Below, piece by piece: positions 1 to 7,369 of a stretch of DNA of 64,000 nt (positions are counted from its first letter, which is position 1; every line of letters begins with the position of its first letter). The notes under the pieces were generated by a model. It worked only from the letters and a program-made list of their open reading frames with translations. It had not been told where the DNA came from and did not search any database. Source of the DNA: Muribaculaceae bacterium (lineage in GTDB: Bacteria; Bacteroidota; Bacteroidia; Bacteroidales; Muribaculaceae). A program made the translations under genes and the position numbers. The stretch is taken from assembly GCA_022510405.1 (NCBI GenBank), contig JAFLTP010000015.1:1-64000 (forward strand), written 5' to 3'.

Positions 1-55
1 ACCCGCGACCCACAGCTTAGAAGGCTGTTGCTCTATCCAGCTGAGCTACCAGTCC
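1..55 (-). tRNA. tRNA-Arg (anticodon TCT), 3' part outside window
   Basis: Read on the minus strand, this gives a 7-nt acceptor strand, TA, a D arm (GCTC...GAGC) and an anticodon arm with stem ACAGC/GCTGT and loop CTTCTAA, so the anticodon is TCT (Arg). The T arm and 3' acceptor strand lie beyond the left edge. The outer phage-like element begins on the 5' side of the tRNA, so this is not a classical 3'-end tRNA attachment site. Confidence 0.9.
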
Positions 56-199
56 CCGTCGGAGCTTTTGGGGCTCTTTCGTTTCAGTTTGCAAAGTTAA
101 TGAAAATTTCGGAATCCAAAAATTTTCCGGCTCACTATTTGGGTCCATGTGAGTGAATGGCGAATGCCGAGTTTGGAGTGCCGCATGGAGAGAGTCGGG

Positions 200-694
200 T
201 TAGACTTTAGAGTTGCTTCTGATAGGGCGTGATCGTTTGCACAAGGCTTCTTCCATCACTTTCAGACTTGAATCGGCCACTGTAGTGTAATCGCTGGTTT
301 CTCCTTTGGCTGTGATTGCGAACCAGTCGGCAACAGCAGTGGCTACGATGAACTGATGGGCTGCCTCGCCGATTGTTTTGGTAACGGAGGCATTGAAATT
401 CGACGGCATCTCAAGTTCCATGACCAAAGTTTCTGACGTTGTCAGAATTTCATTGTTGGAGGAATTCTCGTTGCCGTCTAAGTATTCCGAAAGTCGGTTG
501 CGCAGTATCGCGTAAGCATTTGTGATACTTCTCAAAATCTGGGATTCATTCTCATCGTCATCATTGGCTTGCATGTTGGCGATATGACCGTAATTACTTC
601 CGTCGCTGAGACTTCTTCCGGTTAGATATGTTTTGTTCTGGATGTCGTAGATTAATTCGGACATCTTCAGTTGTAGGTTTATTGTTTTTTTCAT
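200..694 (-). CDS. phage-element small protein, paralogue A (164 aa)
   Basis: Function is not recognised. The protein shares a C-terminal pattern with the 150 aa neighbour at 845-1297 and the 165 aa protein at 6342-6839: a helix with EAAH-x-FIVA-x-x-VADW, then about 30 residues later a short basic end (LCKRSRPIR here, LCYRKKPVR in the neighbour). The three form a paralogous family confined to the outer phage element, so a virion or packaging accessory role is plausible but unproven. It is the second gene of a minus-strand pair; its start codon is preceded by a low-complexity leader (695-844). No signal peptide or membrane segment is seen. Confidence 0.7.
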   Translation of the reverse strand: MKKTINLQLKMSELIYDIQNKTYLTGRSLSDGSNYGHIANMQANDDDENESQILRSITNAYAILRNRLSEYLDGNENSSNNEILTTSETLVMELEMPSNFNASVTKTIGEAAHQFIVATAVADWFAITAKGETSDYTTVADSSLKVMEEALCKRSRPIRSNSKV

Positions 695-844
695 TGGTGT
701 TTGTTGTTTGTGTTTTTTGTGTTATTGTTGTTTTTGTTGTTTTTGGTGTTATTATTGTTTTTGTTGTTTATACTTTCCACTTTAAACTTTCCACTTTAAA
801 CTTTACACTTTACACTTTACACTTTACACTTTGAACTTTAAACT
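695..844 (-). repeat. 9-mer plus 7-mer repeat leader of the 164 aa gene
   Basis: On the sense (minus) strand the tract runs AAAGTTT/AAAGTGT heptamers (about 772-843), then 9-mers of the AACAACAAA type (about 697-770), ending at the start codon at 694. The sense strand is nearly G-free in the 9-mer part. This is the same leader layout as at 2870, 4620, 6272, 44386, 45885, 49553 and 52690. Confidence 0.85.
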
Positions 845-1297
845 TTATCCTTTCCCGCCTCTTACCGGTTTCTTTCTATAGCAGAGTTTTTTCATGGCAC
901 TACCTATCAGTTCTCCGGATTCATTCAGCCATTCCTCCGACTTTTCAGGGAAGGTGAAGCGAAACCATCGGCCGCAAATACCGGTCACAATTGCCGCTAC
1001 CAAGTTATCTTTCACTGAAGGTGTCAAGGCATCATCATAGGCATTGCTTAATTCAAGAGTGAGGTTCATGCCTGTCTCTTCTTTTTCCACATTAACTATG
1101 AATTCCCTGAATTTTTCAGTCATGATTCCACACATCTCTGTCCAGAATTCCCCCAGCAATGGCTTATCCGCCTCTATCGTGGAAATACGATCGTAAAGTG
1201 TTTCAGCATTTTCGGCTTTATAGCCCAGATAGGCTGATGAAAGCGAAACTTTCTCTAAAATTTCAGTTTTGTTTATCTTTATTTCAATTTTCTTCAT
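845..1297 (-). CDS. phage-element small protein, paralogue B (150 aa)
   Basis: This is an unknown protein of the same family as the 164 and 165 aa proteins. The shared part is the helix NLVAAIVTGICGRWFRFTFPE (residues roughly 108-128) followed by a basic C-terminus (LCYRKKPVRGG). It is divergent from the S24 repressor gene, with only 78 bp between the two starts, so the repressor probably acts on its promoter. It heads a two-gene minus-strand unit with the 164 aa protein. An accessory role in head or packaging is inference from context. Confidence 0.7.
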   Translation of the reverse strand: MKKIEIKINKTEILEKVSLSSAYLGYKAENAETLYDRISTIEADKPLLGEFWTEMCGIMTEKFREFIVNVEKEETGMNLTLELSNAYDDALTPSVKDNLVAAIVTGICGRWFRFTFPEKSEEWLNESGELIGSAMKKLCYRKKPVRGGKG

Positions 1298-1326
1298 TTA
1301 TTTTCCATATTTTATAAAATTATTGT

Positions 1327-1334
1327 TATCTTTG
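1327..1334 (+). promoter_or_regulatory. Bacteroidales -7 box (TATCTTTG) of the repressor gene
   Basis: TATCTTTG fits the Bacteroidales -7 consensus TAnnTTTG and lies 41 bp before the repressor start. A clean -33 TTTG is not visible. The 78-bp divergent region must also hold the control sites of the minus-strand pair. Confidence 0.55.
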
Positions 1335-1375
1335 CATTATAAGAGAATATACTTTATCCCTTAACCCTTAACACT

Positions 1376-2029
1376 ATGTCTACCGTAAAAGAAAGATTGC
1401 TTGAATTCCTCAAAGAGGAAAGAATATCCGCAAGTGAATTTACCAAGAAGATGGGTCTGTCGTCCACCTACATAGCCTCCATGCGAAAATCGATGCCTGA
1501 AGAGAAAGTGGAACGTCTCACTCAACTATATCCTCAGCTAAACCGCGACTGGCTTCTCTATGGCGAAGGAAAGATGTATCGTCCGGAAATTGTTACAAAG
1601 GGTATTGAACCTTACCGCCTTCATCGTCACATGGTGCCATTGGTTCCCACTCAGGCTAAGGCCGGCAGCCTTGACTTCTATGCGGAAAGTGTGAATGAGG
1701 AAAACTGCCCGAGAATATATTCTCCTTCACCCGATGCCAGACTTGCTATTCAGGTAAACGGCGACAGCATGGAGCCTCATATCCAGAATGGAGCGTATTT
1801 ATTTCTGGAGAAAATAAATGAGAAGTCTTTTATTCCATGGGGCAGTCCATTGGTTCTGGACACTGAGAATGGTTCTGTGGTGAAGCTTCTATATCCTTCG
1901 GAAAAAGGAGAGAATTATCTTTTGGCCAAAAGCTATAATCCTAATTATCCTCCGTTTGTGATCCCTACTGAAAGCATCTACGGGATTTATCGGATACTGT
2001 GCCAAATGAAGGAGGGCGTCACATTTTAG
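1376..2029 (+). CDS. LexA/CI-type repressor, S24 autoprotease (217 aa)
   Basis: Residues 1-65 form a helix-turn-helix region (SASEFTKKMGLSSTYIASMRK). Residues about 88-212 are an S24 peptidase domain with the cleavage dipeptide Ala96-Gly97, nucleophile Ser131 in NGDSMEP, and general base Lys170 in SVVKLL. Such proteins repress phage operons and self-cleave when RecA is activated, so the element should respond to DNA damage. The catalytic residues are intact, so the protein is probably functional even though the terminase is interrupted. The gene stops 4 bp inside the convergent 202 aa gene. Confidence 0.9.
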   Translation: MSTVKERLLEFLKEERISASEFTKKMGLSSTYIASMRKSMPEEKVERLTQLYPQLNRDWLLYGEGKMYRPEIVTKGIEPYRLHRHMVPLVPTQAKAGSLDFYAESVNEENCPRIYSPSPDARLAIQVNGDSMEPHIQNGAYLFLEKINEKSFIPWGSPLVLDTENGSVVKLLYPSEKGENYLLAKSYNPNYPPFVIPTESIYGIYRILCQMKEGVTF

Positions 2030-2634
2030 GAAGGAAGACTGCCAGGATCTACTTCATAAAGTTTTCCCAAAAGTCTCAGTTTCAGTTCCTCTATCACTGC
2101 CGGATAAAGCCTCGCCGGTATCTCAATAATGTCGGAAGCGCTCACAGTGGGCAGCGGGATATATATTCCGGTTTCCAATGTGGCATCAGGAGCGCTCGAA
2201 TGAAGCCGTAACCGTCTTGAACCGTCACTGCCGATTACTTCAGTGACCACCGGTCGTTCCGGCGTGCCCCGAATCCCATTCCAGGGAGAGGATTGTCTTG
2301 CAAAAGCAGGGTCTGACACTGACGTTACCTCTGTGACCGGTCTTTTCCAGTCACTCATTTTCAGGTAAACAACTCGCAAGAAATCCCGCGGAATTTCCAA
2401 TGTGCCGGTGCCCTGTGAATCAATAACTACATTGTTGTCGAGACGTTTCCCGTCGGTCAATTCTTCCGTCTTTGCTTCCTTGATCAAACGGATGAGGGCT
2501 GCGGGCGCCATCACTCTTACTTTATCTTCGATATCGGGAAAGGGCGACTCCGGAGGGGAGCACTCAAGGGCGAGAGATTCGCCCATGAGTGTCGCAATTT
2601 CCGTAGCCAGTTGTTTAATGGTTACTGTTTTCAT
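2026..2634 (-). CDS. putative head-tail adaptor or connector (202 aa)
   Basis: There is no firm family match. The C-terminus (residues about 160-195: IPARLYPAVIEELKLRLLGKL) and the position after the capsid gene resemble adaptor/connector proteins of Bacteroides phages that dock under the portal. It overlaps the 81 aa gene by 20 bp, suggesting coupled translation, and ends convergently against the repressor gene. It is soluble, with no signal peptide. The assignment rests mainly on context. Confidence 0.5.
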   Translation of the reverse strand: MKTVTIKQLATEIATLMGESLALECSPPESPFPDIEDKVRVMAPAALIRLIKEAKTEELTDGKRLDNNVVIDSQGTGTLEIPRDFLRVVYLKMSDWKRPVTEVTSVSDPAFARQSSPWNGIRGTPERPVVTEVIGSDGSRRLRLHSSAPDATLETGIYIPLPTVSASDIIEIPARLYPAVIEELKLRLLGKLYEVDPGSLPS

Positions 2635-2860
2635 CCTTAATCTCTTTTTCAGAAAAGAGGTAAACTCTTTTGCTTTCGAACTGCGGTGATTTCTCTATCA
2701 TTTCCTGGATGGCGGGACTCTCGGTGGTGTATTTTGCCGATACCACACCGTTGGAACCCATTGTGCCACCGGAAAAAACAATCCTGATTACGGCACCTCC
2801 AACTTTGAGGGCCATCCGGAAGTCTAACAGACCCCGAGCTGCATATGTTTTTATTGTCAT
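2615..2860 (-). CDS. small phage-element protein (81 aa), unknown
   Basis: This is a small protein between the capsid and the adaptor-like gene, with a glycine-rich middle (SGGTMGSNGVVSAKY) and a charged C-terminus. Family not recognised. It overlaps the next gene by 20 bp, so the two are likely co-translated. Its start is preceded by almost 200 bp of heptamer repeats. A head-completion role is possible from position only. Confidence 0.6.
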   Translation of the reverse strand: MTIKTYAARGLLDFRMALKVGGAVIRIVFSGGTMGSNGVVSAKYTTESPAIQEMIEKSPQFESKRVYLFSEKEIKDENSNH

Positions 2861-2869
2861 ATTTAAGTT

Positions 2870-3066
2870 TTAAGTTGTGAGTTGTGAGTTATAGTTTTAA
2901 GTTTTAAGTTGTGAGTCGTGAGTTTTGAGTTATGAGTTTTAAGTTTTAAGTTGTGAGTTGTGAGTTATAAGTTTTGAGTTTTAAGTTGTAAGTTGTGAGT
3001 TTTGAGTTGTGAGTTATAAGTTTTAAGTTGTAAGTATTTACTTTAAACTTTAAACTTTAAATTTTG
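2870..3066 (-). repeat. heptamer repeat leader upstream of the 81 aa gene
   Basis: On the sense (minus) strand, AAAGTTT heptamers (about 3035-3066) lead through the link AAAGTAAATACTTACAACT to some 20 heptamers of AACTTAA/AACTCAC type that end just before the start codon at 2860. The link closely resembles those at 44451-44472 and 46040-46058. Confidence 0.85.
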
Positions 3067-3077
3067 AAATTTACCCT

Positions 3078-4619
3078 CTAAACTTCCCCTTGCACCATGC
3101 TCCATTTAGCGCCGTTACCGGTACCGGAAGCTTTCCACAATTGGCCCGATTTAGCACAGCTGTCTATCCCTGGACAGTTAACAGTGAGGTAAAGTGTCAT
3201 ACCGTCGTGGATATCTTCCTCAGCCGGTGCCGTGGGGAGATCCCAAAGTTTTATCAGATTTGCCGCTCCTTCAGAGTCGGTGCCTTCACCGTTGATCCAG
3301 ATGTGGCAGGTGCCTTTCAAGGCCACCGCATCCCAGATCAAAAGCCCGCTCCTTGTGGCCTCTTCACCTTCGACACGGTCGGTGAACGCATGTTCCTCGC
3401 TATAGACATAATGCACCAGCCTGTTCTCACCGATCAGTGCGCCGGAATTGCTCCAACCAAGTCGGTCTAAAGTCGGTTCTCTCTTTATTTCAATGTCGCC
3501 GAAAACGGTATGGAAGTTTGTGACTGTCCAACCCACAGAGTTCACCTTAGTGGTGATCTGTATTTCCGGGTGCTTTGAATAATCCACCTTTTGTATTGAT
3601 TCCAAAAGGTTCTTGCCGGCGAGCAACAGCGCACTCTTGGGCACATCCTCACCTGTGAAAAACATTTTCGCCATGGCGATGATTTTGTCAACAGTCCAGG
3701 TGCCCGGTTCCTCGAGTTCCCTGCGGAATTGCCACCTCAGACCCTCGGTGGTGAATACATACTGCATACCCATCTTCGGCACTTGCACCTTGAACTTACC
3801 CGCTCGGCTCGCCCAGAGGGTCCTGTTGCCCCTTACTTTGAAATTTGCGATTGCCTGTTCTGCGATTACGGCCTGGGAGAACGGCATACGCTTCTTTTGG
3901 CTTTCGAAGTAATCGCTCACCACTTGGTTCATACCACGTTTCTGGAGGTAGATTCTGGTAGGTTGCGGCAATATAAGGTCGGGATCCACTTCCTTTTGTG
4001 TTTCGTAAAGGGAGTTTGCCAGGATCACAATTTTGGTACCCTTAGGAATTTCAGGAATCTGGCTATACTCGTCTTCGGGAGAGGTCTTTTTGCCGTTTAC
4101 CGCTCTGACAACCGGCATTCCGGAAGAACTGTCTTCACCGGAAACAAAGAGCATGAGGTCTTTCCCGGGAGTTACTGTGTTTCCGTCTTCCTCGTATCCG
4201 TTTACCCCTTTCACCAGAAGAGTGGTGTGAGGTCTTACAGCATTCGCGTCACCCTGAGATAATGGCAAGGTACATGTGCCGCGAGAATCTCCGCCACATT
4301 TAAAATTAGTGTAAACCACTGATTTAGCCTCATCGATCATGTAATGGTCCACCACCGGACTGTTCACTTGCACTCTCTTGGCTCTCAACATGAGGTTCAT
4401 CAACGGTGTGTCTTCATTGTTGAAGTGGAAAAGTTGATCATCAATGGCGGTGTCGATGAAATTTCCGGCGTTAATTCCGCCTGTGGCACCTGCTGCACCA
4501 CTTACGGTGGTAGGTTGACCTGGCAGAATGTCTTTCAATCCGGTGGTTCCTTCTGTCATTGTGGGTTCACCGCTTACCACCTTTACGCTTTCGTTTTCTT
4601 CAGATTGGTTTGTGTACAT
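3078..4619 (-). CDS. putative major capsid protein of the outer element (513 aa)
   Basis: The size, the N-terminal region (ExTPLMNLMLRAKRVQ, residues about 69-84) and the alternating beta-rich body resemble the SU10/DUF5309-like major capsid proteins of Bacteroidetes phages. It would form the icosahedral shell together with the portal (44583-45884). An insert-like segment at residues about 130-215 is rich in acidic loops. It is the second gene of the minus-strand head block, with the 131 aa protein upstream and the 81 and 202 aa genes downstream. The function is assigned from pattern and context, not from an alignment. Confidence 0.6.
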   Translation of the reverse strand: MYTNQSEENESVKVVSGEPTMTEGTTGLKDILPGQPTTVSGAAGATGGINAGNFIDTAIDDQLFHFNNEDTPLMNLMLRAKRVQVNSPVVDHYMIDEAKSVVYTNFKCGGDSRGTCTLPLSQGDANAVRPHTTLLVKGVNGYEEDGNTVTPGKDLMLFVSGEDSSSGMPVVRAVNGKKTSPEDEYSQIPEIPKGTKIVILANSLYETQKEVDPDLILPQPTRIYLQKRGMNQVVSDYFESQKKRMPFSQAVIAEQAIANFKVRGNRTLWASRAGKFKVQVPKMGMQYVFTTEGLRWQFRRELEEPGTWTVDKIIAMAKMFFTGEDVPKSALLLAGKNLLESIQKVDYSKHPEIQITTKVNSVGWTVTNFHTVFGDIEIKREPTLDRLGWSNSGALIGENRLVHYVYSEEHAFTDRVEGEEATRSGLLIWDAVALKGTCHIWINGEGTDSEGAANLIKLWDLPTAPAEEDIHDGMTLYLTVNCPGIDSCAKSGQLWKASGTGNGAKWSMVQGEV

Positions 4620-4708
4620 GAGTTTTGAGTTTTGAGTTTTGAGTTTTTGGTGTTTTTGATGTTTTTGTTGTTTTTGTTGTTTTTGGTGTTTTTGGTGTTA
4701 TATAGACT
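4620..4708 (-). repeat. 9-mer/7-mer leader of the capsid gene
   Basis: On the sense strand, about seven 9-mers of AACACCAAA/AACAACAAA type run into AACTCAA heptamers that reach the capsid start codon at 4619. The sense strand is almost G-free, as in the other leaders. Confidence 0.85.
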
Positions 4709-4784
4709 TATGGTTCGATGTCAAGCCCCCTACGGGGAGAGAGGCATTTTTTTTGATTTTTGTTTTATGATCCCCAGGCTGCGA

Positions 4785-4853
4785 ACCTCTCCGAGGTATC
4801 TTGCCAGGGGTTAACTATGTTTAGCCTCTCCGAGGCACGAACCTCTCCGAGGT
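4785..4853. repeat. three REP-like palindromes (CTCTCCGAG core)
   Basis: ACCTCTCCGAGGT occurs at 4785-4797 and 4841-4853, with GCCTCTCCGAGGC between them at 4824-4836. The outer two lie in a repeated context (CGAACCTCTCCGAGGTATCTTG-like). Each can form a 5-bp hairpin. Related palindromes occur near the transposase at 55919-56024. Confidence 0.75.
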
Positions 4854-4859
4854 ATCTTG

Positions 4860-4920
4860 ATTCTTTTGTTGTTTTTGTGGTTTTTGTTGTTTTTGTGGTT
4901 TTTGGTGTTTTTGGTGTTAT
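4860..4920 (-). repeat. distal 9-mer tract between the 131 aa and capsid genes
   Basis: GTTTTTGTT/GTTTTTGGT 9-mers follow directly after the stop of the 131 aa gene. With the tract at 4620-4708 and the palindromes between, they fill the 301-bp gap upstream of the capsid gene. Confidence 0.8.
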
Positions 4921-5316
4921 CTACGCTTCGCGAGCCATCGAAAAGATATCTCCCATAGGGTTGGCTTTTGAAGGGTTGCCCCGGAAATGTGGAATACCAT
5001 CTTCAATCTTGGGGAAATACATTTCTTCGATTCTGGAGTTTCTACCGTCGATCACTCCTCTTTGGTAGGCTTCTTCAGCATTTTCAATAGTTCCTGGAGC
5101 ATCGGGACAATCCATGCGATTATCTCCAGCCATTTCAAGATTTTCTGTTTCATCGTTGGTGTTGTTAGAGTTGTTAGTGGTGTTGGTGTTTTTAGTGTTG
5201 TTGGTGTTGTTGTTGTTAGTGTTTGGGGGTTCGATGTTGTCTGATTTTCTTTCCGGCTTTTCAGTCACGTTCCTCCAATAGAGGAAGTCTTTAAGCAATG
5301 CTTTAATTGTTTTCAT
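4921..5316 (-). CDS. phage-element protein with repeat-encoded Asn/Thr linker (131 aa)
   Basis: The first 27 residues (MKTIKALLKDFLYWRN...) and the C-terminal 60 residues (AYQRGVIDGRNSRIEEMYFP) look like folded segments. Residues about 31-55 are an Asn/Thr run written by the same 9-mer repeat DNA that forms leaders elsewhere. It is the first gene of the minus-strand head block, directly upstream of the capsid gene, so a scaffold or assembly role is possible. Family not recognised. Confidence 0.6.
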   Translation of the reverse strand: MKTIKALLKDFLYWRNVTEKPERKSDNIEPPNTNNNNTNNTKNTNTTNNSNNTNDETENLEMAGDNRMDCPDAPGTIENAEEAYQRGVIDGRNSRIEEMYFPKIEDGIPHFRGNPSKANPMGDIFSMAREA

Positions 5317-5360
5317 ATGTCTTTTTAATTTTATTGAGGGGGGTAAGGAATTTGATTGTA

Positions 5361-5446
5361 TTGAGAGGATTTAAGAAAAGTCCTTCCCGTTGAGAGGCTT
5401 ATGGAAAGTCCTTCCCGTTGAGAGGACTTAGGAAAAGTCCTTCCCG
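5361..5446. repeat. three tandem 28-29 bp repeats with dyad symmetry
   Basis: The units are 5361-5389, 5390-5417 and 5418-5446. Each begins TTGAGAGG and ends AAAGTCCTTCCCG. Unit 3 contains GGACTT-5-AAGTCC, a perfect 6-bp dyad; unit 1 keeps 5 of 6 pairs. They lie in the 328-bp divergent region between the head block and the packaging block, where a repressor operator would be expected. Confidence 0.7.
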
Positions 5447-5504
5447 TTACGGGTGATTGTTTTTCATGTTGCAAATTTAGATATGTTGAAATTTACCCCT
5501 ATGT

Positions 5505-5512
5505 TATCTTTG
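5505..5512 (+). promoter_or_regulatory. -7 box (TATCTTTG) for the packaging block
   Basis: TATCTTTG fits TAnnTTTG. A GTTGAA lies about 20 bp upstream as a weak -33 box. The promoter faces the 135 aa gene, 132 bp downstream, and lies 60 bp after the dyad repeats. Confidence 0.5.
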
Positions 5513-5644
5513 CCAAAGTTGAATGAAATTTATATATGTTATAAAACATAAAACAAATATTTGCAATAAATAAAGCAATACTATAATTTTGCAAAACATT
5601 TCTCAATAATATCAACAACCCAAAACAATCATAATACCCAATAG

Positions 5645-6052
5645 ATGAAAAAATCCAATGCCAAATGTGAGTTCGCCTCCCAACGAAGCCAACTCCTTAT
5701 CAAAAACTTCCAAGAATCAATAGCCCGTCAGTCAAAAATCTCCATCAATAAGGCTTGTAAAGATGCAGTGGCTGCTCCCGCTCCACGTTTCTGGGTGAGT
5801 GAGGCAAGGGCAACCCGTATTGTATCAATGATTATGAAAGGAGAGAAAGTTCTTGACGGCATGCATCTCCAAAAAAGAAAAATGTATTTAGAAATCTATG
5901 AAAGAGTCAAAGCAAAAAAAGAGGCTAATCCGGAACTTCCTTTAGGTGACATTGTATTCGATGTGGTCAACAGTCCCGCTCCTTCCTTCTACATTACCAT
6001 CGACTATGCCCGGAAACTATTAAAGTCCCAACAAAATTCAGGGAAGGTTTAG
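5645..6052 (+). CDS. putative small terminase-like protein with internal duplication (135 aa)
   Basis: The protein contains two copies of a D-x-V-x-x-PAP-x-F motif followed by a helix: DAVAAPAPRFWVSEARATRIV (residues about 40-60) and DVVNSPAPSFYITIDYARKLL (about 106-126). The repeats may be two helix-turn-helix-like units. It is the first gene of the plus-strand packaging block, upstream of the large terminase, which is where small terminase genes usually lie. That role is inference. The C-terminal codons run into the 8-mer repeat tract. Confidence 0.5.
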   Translation: MKKSNAKCEFASQRSQLLIKNFQESIARQSKISINKACKDAVAAPAPRFWVSEARATRIVSMIMKGEKVLDGMHLQKRKMYLEIYERVKAKKEANPELPLGDIVFDVVNSPAPSFYITIDYARKLLKSQQNSGKV

Positions 6053-6256
6053 TAGTCTGGTAGTCTTGTAGTCTAGTAGTCTAGTAGTCTAGTAGTCTAG
6101 TAGCATAGTAGTCTATATGTCTAGTGGTCTAGTAGTCTAGTAGTCTGGTAGTCTGGTAGTCTGGTAGTCTAGTAGTCTGGTAGTCTAGTAGTCTGGTAGT
6201 CTGTATGTCTAGTAGTTTAGTAGTCTATATGTCTAGTAGTCTTGAAGTCTAGTAGT
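6053..6256 (+). repeat. 8-mer repeat tract (GTAGTCTA/GTAGTCTG)
   Basis: About 25 degenerate tandem copies of an 8-base unit follow directly after the stop codon at 6052. Unlike the other tracts it contains G on the sense strand. It is part of the 289-bp gap before the 165 aa gene. Confidence 0.9.
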
Positions 6257-6271
6257 AAAAAGAAAATATCA

Positions 6272-6340
6272 CTAACAACACTAAAAACATCAACAACATC
6301 AACAACATCAACAACACTAACAACACAAACAACACTAAGA
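6272..6340 (+). repeat. 9-mer leader of the 165 aa gene (AACAACATC type)
   Basis: A run of AACAACATC/AACAACACT 9-mers ends at the start codon at 6342. The sense strand has essentially no G. Confidence 0.85.
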
Positions 6341-6341
6341 A

Positions 6342-6839
6342 ATGACACTTAACAAAAACGCCCTAATTTATGATATCGAAAATATGGCATTTACAATAGC
6401 CGACACCGGAGAAGAATCACGCCATACACTCCATCGTGTGCGTGACATCTGTCAGGATGGAAACATCGACAGAGTGGCGCGTGTGCTTGGACTCGCATAT
6501 GCCAATCTCCTTTCCTTAATGCTACCGATTCTTGAGCCGCCCCGTTTCAATATCGATAAAGACCAATCCTGCGTTCCTCATAATTATAATTTCAAATTTC
6601 GAGGTGACCATTCCCTGAGATTCCTCCTCACCAAGGAAAGGAAATTAAAGATCAAGGAAACAGCACACGAATACATGGTGGCTTTAGTGTTGGCCGACTG
6701 GCTTGAGATCACGCTGCCTGAAGCCGCCGATGTATGGAAATTCCGTGCGTCTGAAGCCCTCGAGTCCCTGAAGGAACTTTTGGTGAACTTGCTCTCATCC
6801 TTAAACAGCGGTTTCAAGCGTTCCCTTTCTCCCTTCTAA
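6342..6839 (+). CDS. phage-element small protein, paralogue C (165 aa)
   Basis: This is the third member of the family at 200-694 and 845-1297. The shared part is IKETAHEYMVALVLADWLEITLPE (residues about 105-128), matching EAAHQFIVATAVADW of paralogue A. Function is unknown. Unlike the other two, it sits in the packaging block, between the 135 aa protein and the large terminase (59 bp downstream). Its N-terminal ALIYDIENMAF resembles paralogue A's ELIYDIQNKTY, so A and C are the closest pair. Confidence 0.65.
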   Translation: MTLNKNALIYDIENMAFTIADTGEESRHTLHRVRDICQDGNIDRVARVLGLAYANLLSLMLPILEPPRFNIDKDQSCVPHNYNFKFRGDHSLRFLLTKERKLKIKETAHEYMVALVLADWLEITLPEAADVWKFRASEALESLKELLVNLLSSLNSGFKRSLSPF

Positions 6840-6897
6840 AAGTTCTCCCTATCACATCAAACTGCCAGATTGCAGGACTCAACCATCCCAAAAAAAC

Positions 6898-7221
6898 ATG
6901 ACCATAGCCGATATATTAAAAGAAGATGCTTCCCGTATGGTAAGAATCCTTACAAAATATGATCCCACGCACGGGGAGGATCCCAACGACCCTGTCGACT
7001 TGGAACGTTGCCAAAACGATTTCGAATACTGGGCCGCGCGTTGTTGCTACATTAAGAACAAGAGTGGAGGACCGGATGTGCTGTTCCGACTTAACCTGCC
7101 CCAGCGGAAACTCGTGGCGGCACTCGAAAAAATGCGACAGGCAAATCTTCCCATCCGGCTTATACTTTTGAAGGCACGCCAATGGGGAGGGTCCACATGT
7201 AGTTATACCTATTGTATATAG
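6898..7221 (+). pseudogene. large terminase of the outer element, 5' part (interrupted)
   Basis: Residues 1-100 of the ATPase-nuclease that pumps DNA into the head. The part ends in the Walker A-like P-loop KARQWGGST (residues 92-100). After Thr100 (7195-7197) the frame crosses attL and reads a few phage-coded residues to a stop at 7219-7221. The rest of the gene resumes in frame at 42730. This fragment alone cannot work: it has the P-loop but no Walker B or nuclease. Joined at the shared AC, the two parts make 650 residues without a stop or frameshift. Confidence 0.9.
7189..7221 (+). other. attL of the inner prophage
   Basis: Bacterial half GGGTCC (7189-7194), shared AC (7195-7196), then the phage half with arm ACCTATTGTATATAG (7207-7221). 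The same arm occurs inverted at the right end (42705-42719). Sequence common to attL and attR is AC-x-TGTA (7195-7201 and 42730-42736). Confidence 0.85.
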
Positions 7222-7241
7222 GTTGAAGTAGGTAAAATAAA

Positions 7242-7268
7242 GAGTAACAGGTATTTAACCTATTACTC
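7242..7268. repeat. inverted repeat next to attL
   Basis: GAGTAACAGGT, a 5-nt spacer and ACCTATTACTC: 11-nt arms with one mismatch, 20 bp inside the phage from the attP arm. No T tract follows, so a protein site (recombination directionality or regulation) is as likely as a terminator. Confidence 0.55.
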
Positions 7269-7344
7269 AATACAATGGTTCTCAGAGTTCATACGAGTAC
7301 ATCTGATACACTTTCTATACTAAATAATATAATATATAGGTAAT

Positions 7345-7369
7345 AAAAAAGGGACTATCAGATAGTCCC
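7345..7369 (-). terminator. terminator of the leftward early operon
   Basis: GGGACTAT-3-ATAGTCCC (7351-7369) is followed on the minus strand by TTTTTT (7350-7345). The stop codon of the 75 aa gene (7358) lies inside the hairpin. Confidence 0.8.

Noticed and set aside
1..55. tRNA-Arg as attachment site of the outer element
   Set aside because: The element lies on the 5' side of the tRNA, no duplicate of the tRNA end was found further right, and no integrase of the outer element is present.
628..834. Plus-strand open frame of 68 codons in the first repeat tract
   Set aside because: It is made of the Phe/Val/Leu-rich translation of 9-mer and 7-mer repeats on the antisense strand of the leader; no folded protein pattern.
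3729..4262. Plus-strand 177-codon open frame opposite the capsid gene
   Set aside because: Antisense shadow of a well-supported structural gene; no domain, no start context, composition typical of complementary frames.
4632..5068. Plus-strand open frames spanning the capsid leader
   Set aside because: They are Phe/Val/Leu translations of 9-mer repeats plus the antisense of the 131 aa gene.
5361..5446. Possible CRISPR array
   Set aside because: Only three 28-29 bp units directly abutting with no spacers, and no cas genes; they fit an operator-like tandem repeat.
6053..6256. Possible CRISPR or minisatellite with spacers
   Set aside because: The units are 8 bp and contiguous; no repeat-spacer alternation.
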